64,000 bases of DNA from Lineus longissimus (lineage: Eukaryota > Nemertea > Pilidiophora > Heteronemertea > Lineidae), in the NCBI RefSeq assembly GCF_910592395.1, contig NC_088317.1, positions 4,838,001 through 4,902,000 of the forward strand, in the 5' to 3' direction. A program made the position numbers and the translations under genes. The notes below the pieces were generated by a model. That model saw only the letters and a list, made by a program, of their open reading frames with translations. It was not told where the DNA came from and did not search any database. Below, piece by piece: positions 57,591 to 64,000 of this stretch (its first letter is position 1; each line of letters opens with the position of its first letter).

Positions 57591-57907
57591 TGACTTTATA
57601 ATTGATTAAGTTCCATTATTCCATCAAATAGAGGTATTCTGGATAAAATACAAACAACTTAGAATAACGTTTATAATTATTCTAAGACTTTAATCGATTC
57701 AGTCGACTATTTATTAACACAATCAATTTATTTTCAAAATTGTTTTGCATTTGACTTTATCATTGATTAAATTCCGTTATTTTATCAAATAGAGGTATTC
57801 TGGATAAAATACAAACAACTTAGAATAACGTTTATAATTATTTTAAGACTTTAATCGATTCAGTCGACTATTTATTAACACAATAAATTTATTTTCAAAA
57901 TTGTTTA
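57591..57907. repeat. 161 bp tandem duplication, very similar copies
   Basis: Copy 1 starts at 57591 (TGACTTTATAATTGATTAAG) and copy 2 at 57752 (TGACTTTATCATTGATTAAA). Only a handful of differences separate them across about 155 bp, so this is the youngest large duplication here. Unit is AT-rich with a GATTCAGTCGACTA segment. Confidence 0.95.
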
Positions 57908-58159
57908 ACTATATGATTCCATCTGTTTATCCTAGGACCAGCCTTTTTTCTAGTTTAAACCTGAATATTTTAGGAATTTAATTCTGGGTTAAAAGGGCGG
58001 AAAAAAACTTTTTTGTATTGCGTCATTATCGCCAACTTTAAATCAGAATGAAACGATCTAAACTCGTATGAAGCATCGCCTTGGTTCGCAATGGACCCAT
58101 AGTCTTCTCTCGTGACCTTCCACCTCAGCTTAAGACATATCAAATATCATTAATTTCCA
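57908..58159. other. Non-coding stretch, nothing notable
   Basis: No gene or repeat is seen. Confidence 0.5.
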
Positions 58160-58420
58160 TACACCCTTTTTATCCGCAGCATCGGAGTGACAAAGACTGC
58201 GCCGGATCGATATGATTCCGTCTTTTCTATTGACCCGTTTCAAACTCGCCTCGGGGTGGATATAAAACGTTGATCATGCGATTTAGCAGTCTTTGCGACA
58301 CGCCATGCATTTATAGCGCAATATTGAAATTGTTACTAATTAGTGGCACTCAACTAATTATAATGGTTGTCAATATGAGGCTCGAGCCAGCTTTCTCGAT
58401 TCACATGGAATTTTAAATGA
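58160..58420. promoter_or_regulatory. Candidate conserved regulatory block
   Basis: CpG-containing first half (CTGCGCCGGATCGATATGATTCC) and TAAT-rich second half (GTTACTAATTAGTGGC, CAACTAATTATAATGG) within 260 bp, with ATCATGCGATTTAG between. Resembles an enhancer; no test was possible. Confidence 0.35.
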
Positions 58421-58559
58421 CAGTGAAACTTCTCTGAAAACACGCGGCAACAATACGGTCAAAATTGGCAAAAATATAGATAAATTTGGTGGGCGTTTAC
58501 CGGTGAGTGCTTTGATGGTAAACCAATGGTTGGGAGTGAAATTGGCTTTCATCATGAGG

Positions 58560-58970
58560 TACCGCTGATTTAATCGGAAATCCTTTGTCTTTCGCTAATC
58601 ACAACGTTGACCGAAGCTCCGCAGAGCCGGGACGTCATGCGAGGCGAAACAAAAGCACCCAACGAACAGTTCGCACGTTAGCCCAACAATTTCAAAATAT
58701 CAGAGGGTTATATCAAAAAATGTGCATAAAACTGTGCGATTATCATTTCTCCTCGATTTTTAAATAAACAAATCCCGTTATGACTGTGCGGGGTTTCCTG
58801 GTGCCGGAAATTGAGCGCGATGCGTTTCCCCGCGGTTGTTGACTCGACGTTGTCGGTCGCGCTGACCAGAGCGGCCTCCTAGTGATGTTAAACACCACGG
58901 CCCGAGTTGACAAAGGACTGGATTAACGAGCTCCACTCTTAAAACATCACCGCCACTGATAATTGAGGAT
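58560..58970. promoter_or_regulatory. Candidate CpG-rich conserved block
   Basis: Two CpG-rich segments (58600-58680 and 58785-58900) flank an AT-rich bridge. Words include CGCTAATCACAACG, GCGATGCGTTTCCCCGCGGTTG and GGATTAACGAGC. A 60-codon plus frame crosses the first segment without support. Confidence 0.35.
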
Positions 58971-59680
58971 GCTGCCTCTCTAAATGGTGTTTATATTCCA
59001 TTGGAAATGAGGAATGGTGGACAGTACCAATTTGCTGTGGCGAATTCGAATTAATGGATAAAGGGCAGCGGGCGTGGAATAAAGTCAGACTATACTAACA
59101 TTCCTAAAACATTCAGGGATCTTGAATACCAAAGTTCAAATTAATTTTTGTATTCTTAGAAACTTTAGAGTTTTAACTAGCAATTGAATGGGAGTGTTTC
59201 TATATGGCCTTTTCGTCATTGAGCTCAGTTTTTCTTGCACATGCGCTTCCACCCATAACATAAAAATATGCACTTCTACACATAGAAAATACTTAGTAAC
59301 ACTTTTTTGCTTTAAAGTTCTTAAATTATTAACAATTTTTCTACTTCAACAACTTCTCACGGATTTCTTCAAGTTGTAATAATTTAACTTGACCAGTCAT
59401 TTCGAATTCCTCAGATGACAGATTCAAGAGTATTGAACAAGTTTTGATACTTAATCATAGCCCGCGGTGCCCGCTGGGCGGGTATTGACTTTTACCGGGG
59501 CTCCCTCCACAAACTATCAAAACCCAACACAATGGCCCCGGCCATAATGAAGGCTCCGATCTATTCTATTAGCGACATAGTATACAGTTATTATGAACTC
59601 TGTCAACTTGTTATATTTTCGTTTTAATATTCCTAATGCCAAGTCGAAACCCGATACGACTCATCTCAAATTCATTGTCA
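58971..59680. other. Non-coding stretch, no gene seen
   Basis: It contains a GC-rich patch at 59460-59545 (CCCGCGGTGCCCGCTGGGCGGG, a partial inverted repeat). The rest is AT-rich. Confidence 0.45.
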
Positions 59681-60065
59681 AGAAATGAAAAGGCTATTTT
59701 CTCATTTTGAAAAGCGCTGATATTTCTGCGGTCCTGTCGTGTCAATCGCGCGCAGACGATACGTGACACTTGTGAATATTATTTGAAATAAACACGGCGC
59801 GGCGATGTGACAGGCCGGCTCGCTTGGGACACTTTTTGATGGTACTTATCTTGCTGCGATCTCTTCGACCCACGCTCGGGGTTGGATGGCAGAGGTTAAG
59901 AGGTACACATCATCAAGAGGCGTCAATCAACCGTCAGTCCCCCGGACACCTGTGTCTCAGACTTTCCCACTTCGTTTCATTTGCCCGGACCGTTTTTTCT
60001 CGCTACCCATCCGTTCCACTCCTACAGCGCCTATGTATTGACGGCTAGCGTTTCTTGTTGCCGCG
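59681..60065. promoter_or_regulatory. Candidate CpG-rich conserved block
   Basis: TGTGTCAATCGCGCGCAGACG-like and CACGGCGCGGCGATGTGACAGG sequence gives a dense CpG patch at 59735-59825. A TATTTGAAATAAA core sits between the two. A 74-codon plus frame (59824-60048) follows, unsupported. Confidence 0.35.
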
Positions 60066-60273
60066 AGAGCTTAGTAATGTTTTAATTGGCAAATGTCTTG
60101 TTGGAGTGTGTGGGAAGCTAAAATGAAATATCGCATCTCGGAACATTTTCATTCATAACTGTCCATCCCATGTCTTTTAATCGGATTTTTTTTACGTTTC
60201 GAGCTCACCATCCTTAAGAGAAATAACTTGTTTTGTCCTGTGGTGTGTTTTTGTTATTTGTCTTTACCTTTAG

Positions 60274-60353
60274 GCTTCACCAGCCGCCCCGGGGGTTTCG
60301 TAGTACGTGTGAAAGATAACATTCCCACCCTATCTAACCCCAACAAGTTTTAA
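60274..60353 (+). CDS. Possible short terminal exon, unrecognised
   Basis: A pyrimidine-rich acceptor (TTATTTGTCTTTACCTTTAG, ending at 60273) precedes a frame, entered in phase two, of 25 codons ending in TAA at 60351-60353. Codons are strongly purine-first and the product reads SRPGGFVVRVKDNIPTLSN, which has a beta-strand-like look. No family is recognised and no partner exon was found. Short enough to be chance. Confidence 0.18.
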
Positions 60354-62089
60354 AACCTCGAACTTATCAGGCAGAAGCTCTCAGTGAGAGGTCTTTGAAG
60401 GGATGTTACGATCTCGGAACAGTGTGTGTCAATTCTCTGCAGTATTTCTGATGAGAAAAACGTCACGTGCATTGTCTCTCAAGAAAAACTGCATCATAAT
60501 TCTGAGAGGTCAACTATGAAAAGCAACTCTACGCTACTGCCTGTTGGCTATTGCAATTTCATATTACAACCAGAAACCAGATGACAGTAAGGATATTCTC
60601 TCACCGTTGTTACTCTCGTGAAAGTTGTACATCGTTCCTACCATCAATCTCTTCTAAGCCTTTATGATGAGATATCATTAGCCATATCATGGCTTTACAT
60701 TCTCAACACGGTCATCCTGTCATTGGTAGAATTACCTGACACTATCCACAAAAGCGCTTTATGGACATCTCAACAGCTTGAATCTCTTTGCTGACTTGAA
60801 GTAAATACGCTAAACAAATCCATTGATTCGAACGTTTGAATGGAAATGGAAACCAATTGGCTGGCAATGGATAAGTACAGTAAAATATATGCAACTGATA
60901 ATTTTGCAATATAGCTGGTCAGTAGCACACGTTGCTGAGGCAGTGGTCCATTTCAAACAAAAGGGAGCTTTTCTAGCTCAGAAACTAGCTGGAATGGGTA
61001 CCCAAAAAAATTGTAGTTTCACACGAAAGGGATAACAGTCAACGGAGCTGGTGACATTTGCCTGCGTCGTTTGATACAGGATGGATCATGCTTAACGTGT
61101 TATCAACAAACATACGGATCTCGATATGCTACTCGCAGTCTTTCAGTAGAAGGACTTATCTGCTATAAACAAAGACGAGAAGGATATAAGGCTGCCGACA
61201 GGCGACAGCCTTAGCCGAATGACAATAATGCTTCATATATTCTTCAATAATCTACGCCACTTCTAGAGCCAAGAAAGATATAAAAGATATGTAATCAGCG
61301 GGGTTCCCTCGCTTTGTCGTACTTTAGAACGCATCGAGAAGCCATTTACGCTTTACTAAACAAGCTGTTTAAACGACCGCGGCACAAAACCAAATTCTCA
61401 ACATCAAGCGAACTTGAAAGAGTCCTCGTCACCTCTCGGGGAGAGAGCGTTGTGCGGAATCATCAAACTGACACCATGAATGCCCGCGCTAAAAGCAACG
61501 TTTGCCTCGCTGAATGGGCGACCGCGAGCAGCCCTTCCAACTCTGCCCACAGTTAGCGGGAGTACATCACGCCATTCTTTCGAGCAATAGGGGCATAACC
61601 TTTCTGATTGCAGTATTTTTTCTGCACCTACCCTGCGGATTTTGTTACCAACAAGTTCAAGCTAACTGAAGTTGTCAAAGCCTACACCCCGTGTTGAGGT
61701 ATTTCTTACAGCAACATAAAACTACGTGAAATCTTGTTCGAGTCAATGGCGCGCAGTTTGGCATGAACTTGAATTCTTTTGCTTGGACGCTATCTGGTTT
61801 TCTTGAACAGACAGCAATGAACCGTTCATTGTCATCATTAGTTGCTTTTATATAAACAAGTTGTTATATTTCAGAGGAATATTGGTGAGTTTTCAGTACT
61901 ATTCCGGCGCGTTAACATGATACAATGCGATCCGGTTGCAGTCTTTCCCACGATGAGTTAGAGATTGGCGAGTACTTAAGAAGAGTCATTCTCTCAAGTC
62001 GGAGCTCTTTTATCTCGAACTTTTATTTAAGTCAAGTCGCCGAACCTTGGATGATAACCACCTGTCCCACACTGCTTATACATGGATAG
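60354..62089. other. Gene-free stretch
   Basis: Short GGCTGCCGAC/GACAGCC dyad near 61188-61210 and one full Su(H)-type CGTGGGAAA (minus strand, about 61945). Frames at 60823-61035 and 61314-61556 are unsupported. Confidence 0.4.
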
Positions 62090-62395
62090 GCAAAGGTGTC
62101 CATTGATTGATCTTTGACGGGGTTAGTCATCAACGTTCCATCCACGGGCCTTTCCATTGATAGATGATGGAGAATCTTCAGCATAGATCCATGGATGGAA
62201 CCCATGGTCGTATTTATCATGGGCCCATCATTGATCCATGGAAATAATTCGTTTTTTGAAGAAGTTTTTTGACGGGCCATCAAAGAATTGATATTGGCAT
62301 TGGTGCGCTATTCTTATTTTCAAGAATTCTGAGGACTTACCGTCATTGGGCCTATGATGAAAGTCGCATCAGTGGAACGTCTATGGGCCATCAGT
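62090..62395. repeat. Degenerate ~37 bp repeat around GGGCC-ATCA
   Basis: GGGCC followed by an ATCA-like word occurs at 62146, 62221, 62274, 62348 and 62385; three of the four gaps (75, 74 and 37) are multiples of about 37. TCCATTGAT-like words and the palindromes ATCCATGGAT and ATGGGCCCAT (62219-62228) lie within. An 83-codon minus frame crosses it and is not supported as a gene. Confidence 0.5.
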
Positions 62396-62696
62396 TGTTT
62401 AACAATGAAATGAATTAGCCCATAACTGTTGCTCATATAAGTTGGCTGTTGCTATGTTATTTTCAAAATCTCAATTGCCAGAACAGGCTTTTAGCTTCGC
62501 CGTCAGTCATATTGATAAACCACGTGAAATAATTGATATCAATATAAACGACAATAACCAATAATAATAAAACTGCAGGTAAATAATCAACTTGCCAAAG
62601 GAATTCATTTTTATATTGGTATTTAGATTGATCGTTGGTCTAATTAGCTCCAGTTTGAAACCCCCGCGGGAATGGCGGGTAATATTTGGTATAAAG
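62396..62696. other. Non-coding stretch, nothing notable
   Basis: AT-rich sequence with a CCCGCGGGAATGGCGGG patch at the right end. Confidence 0.45.
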
Positions 62697-62711
62697 TGAC
62701 CTTGACCTTGG
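62697..62711 (+). promoter_or_regulatory. TGACCTTGACCTTGG element
   Basis: Two overlapping extended nuclear-receptor half-sites (reverse complement TCAAGGTCA, the SF-1/ERR type). A sister copy TGACCTTGACCTCGAG is at 62936-62951, with a similar CGGG-AT-rich lead-in, and a third is at 36791. Confidence 0.35.
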
Positions 62712-62780
62712 TGGAAGTTTTTTGCAGTCTATTGCTGATCGTTGGAGGCGAGTTTTCAAGAGAATGTTCTCAGAAACGCT

Positions 62781-62882
62781 AACCTTACCTTTCGTATAAG
62801 CCTTACTTTTTTTGTATAAACCTTATTTTTTTTGGCATATACATGTACCTTGTTTTTGTATTAAACTTACTTTTCGTATATA
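62781..62882. repeat. ~20 bp minisatellite, five copies
   Basis: AACCTTACCTTTCGTATAAG, CCTTACTTTTTTTGTATAAA and three diverged successors (18-27 bp) run head to tail. Confidence 0.7.
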
Positions 62883-62935
62883 TACGGTGAGGTTTAAAAG
62901 GAGAAGTTGTCCCTGGGGCCGGGATAGTTATATTT

Positions 62936-62951
62936 TGACCTTGACCTCGAG
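62936..62951 (+). promoter_or_regulatory. TGACCTTGACCTCGAG element
   Basis: Second nuclear-receptor-like word, 239 bp after the first. Both follow a GC patch and an AT-rich spacer, so the pair may be an old duplication. Confidence 0.35.
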
Positions 62952-63129
62952 ATGCTCAATTCAGATTTTTTTATTTGTTTTTGGCAGACGGTTTAAAGGT
63001 TTTATAATGTTCGTTTTAGGCAAGTAAGTATACTATAATGCATTTTATTAATAGCAATCGTAATTACAAAAGTTAAGCCCTGAAGTATGTCAAAAGATAT
63101 ACCATTTCACCTGATTTCTGCTACATGAA
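62952..63129. other. Non-coding stretch, nothing notable
   Basis: No feature is seen. Confidence 0.5.
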
Positions 63130-63530
63130 CGCGAGGTATAGACATTGTCATATCCCTCGACAATCTTGTCGACAGAATCACTGGGCGCAATCAGCGTGGG
63201 TTACCCAACCAGTCTAGATCTCCCTTATTCCCTGCGAACTTTAATCACCGACAATATTGGCAAACTCCGCCGGTAATTTAGTACCCTGATATAAACGTGG
63301 CCTCTTGATTGCCCAGGGGACTGGTCTGGCCGGGTCGAGCTAAAATAATTTCGCATTTAGCGCGGCGCGGTAGGCGAAGAAGGCGGCATTAATTTGCCAG
63401 ATCGGTTCGAGTCGACTGGGTGGCTTTCCTGGGGTGGATTTATGGCACGATGCTCTGTCGATTAAATCATTGTCTGTAGAGTGATGAACTTCATTGAGGG
63501 TGAGGATTGTTTGGATCGTACATATGCAGA
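63130..63530. promoter_or_regulatory. Candidate conserved regulatory block
   Basis: About 400 bp of CpG- and TAAT-containing sequence: GGGCGCAATCAGCGTGGG, CTTTAATCACCGACAATATTGG, TTTAGCGCGGCGCGGTAGGCG, GGCATTAATTTGCC and GTCGATTAAATCATTG. It contrasts with flanks on both sides. Confidence 0.35.
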
Positions 63531-63571
63531 GGATGGAAGGTTAAGCCCTAATGCTCGAAAGATCAGAAGGA

Positions 63572-63815
63572 ATATGGTTGGAATGATACCATCGCAATAT
63601 TTTATGTACAAACGCACCAAAAGATAGAAGGGATATGGTCAGATTGATACCATCACAATAGTTTATGACCTCTTGCACAAAAAAGTTAAGTAGGCATATG
63701 GTCAGATTGATACCATCACAATAGTTTATGACCTCCTGCACAAAAAAGTTAAGTAGGCATATGGTCAGATTGATACCATCACAATATTTTATAGCTGCTA
63801 AAAGATTAAGAGATA
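63572..63815. repeat. 61-63 bp minisatellite, four copies
   Basis: ATATGGTCAGATTGATACCA starts units at 63572, 63633, 63696 and 63759. Copies 3 and 4 are nearly identical. Because 63 is a multiple of three, a 115-codon minus frame with a 21-residue repeat stays open; I read it as a by-product. Confidence 0.93.
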
Positions 63816-64000
63816 AGATAATGAGAGAAAATGGGCGTGTTGTAACGTCGATATGGTTTAGTTTAGGTTTTGATTTATTAATTTTCAATATGCCGGTGTG
63901 ACAGCGGATATAGTCCCCCTGGAGTCATAGTCCGGTAGCATTGTATTTGGCCAATTAAGCAGCATGATCTATTGTACCGCTAACCCTAACCAAAACATTT
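63816..64000. other. Non-coding end of window
   Basis: It contains CTAACCCTAACC at 63980-63991, two telomere-type units, too short to call an interstitial telomeric repeat. Confidence 0.45.

Noticed and set aside
63541-63888. 115-codon minus-strand repeat protein
   Set aside because: Its 21-residue repeats follow directly from the 63 bp minisatellite; no independent coding evidence.
63980-63991. Interstitial telomeric repeat
   Set aside because: Only two CCCTAA-type units.
1-64000. CRISPR arrays, bacterial operons, rRNA genes
   Set aside because: No regular short repeats with unique spacers, no dense long frames and no rRNA signature words; the sequence is eukaryotic in character.

Overview
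The window looks like nuclear DNA from a marine invertebrate, either a non-vertebrate deuterostome or a lophotrochozoan. It is AT-rich (about 60% by eye), has no bacterial gene packing, carries short TACATG runs, and at 49.46-49.75 kb holds a dispersed repeat of the TATAGCGC / AAGCGCTTTACA type that is common in such genomes. The species is not determined.

It behaves as a gene desert or the inside of very large introns. Open frames are no longer than chance predicts for this composition: the longest is 178 codons at 54.3-54.8 kb, and none shows a domain I recognise. The best coding candidate is a minus-strand 3' terminal exon at 8850-9149, with a good acceptor, 99 open codons, a stop and a downstream AATAAA. 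Weaker coding-like pieces lie at 126-317, 1115-1417, 27478-27564, 31751-31972 and 60274-60353. No intact RNA gene, CRISPR array or complete transposon was found.

Two kinds of structure fill the window. The first is a large set of local tandem duplications of every age and size: 11, 30, 34, 37, 39, 40, 50, 60, 63, 154, 155, 161, 170, 190, 209 and 236 bp units, plus a nine-copy ~165 bp satellite at 51.7-53.2 kb. There is also a 341 bp MITE-like element with 41 bp inverted arms (20190-20530), tRNA-like SINE remnants (11.87 and 19.2 kb) and dispersed repeats shared between 3.1 and 37.1 kb and between 41.55 and 44.5 kb.

The second is a series of compact, CpG-containing, TAAT-rich blocks, typically 150-400 bp, that look like conserved regulatory elements: near 10.1, 11.5, 13.2, 18.2, 24.0, 24.9, 28.8, 30.2, 31.0, 35.9, 36.3, 39.2, 40.1, 42.15, 48.3, 58.3, 58.75, 59.8 and 63.3 kb. 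The clearest lead is a perfect Sox-POU composite site at 42116-42130. Others are a TCTGATAA (GATA-type) cluster at 6125-6330 and an inverted pair of POU octamers at 28164-28192. The pattern suggests regulatory DNA around a developmental gene outside the window. That is inference from motif content; no alignment was available.
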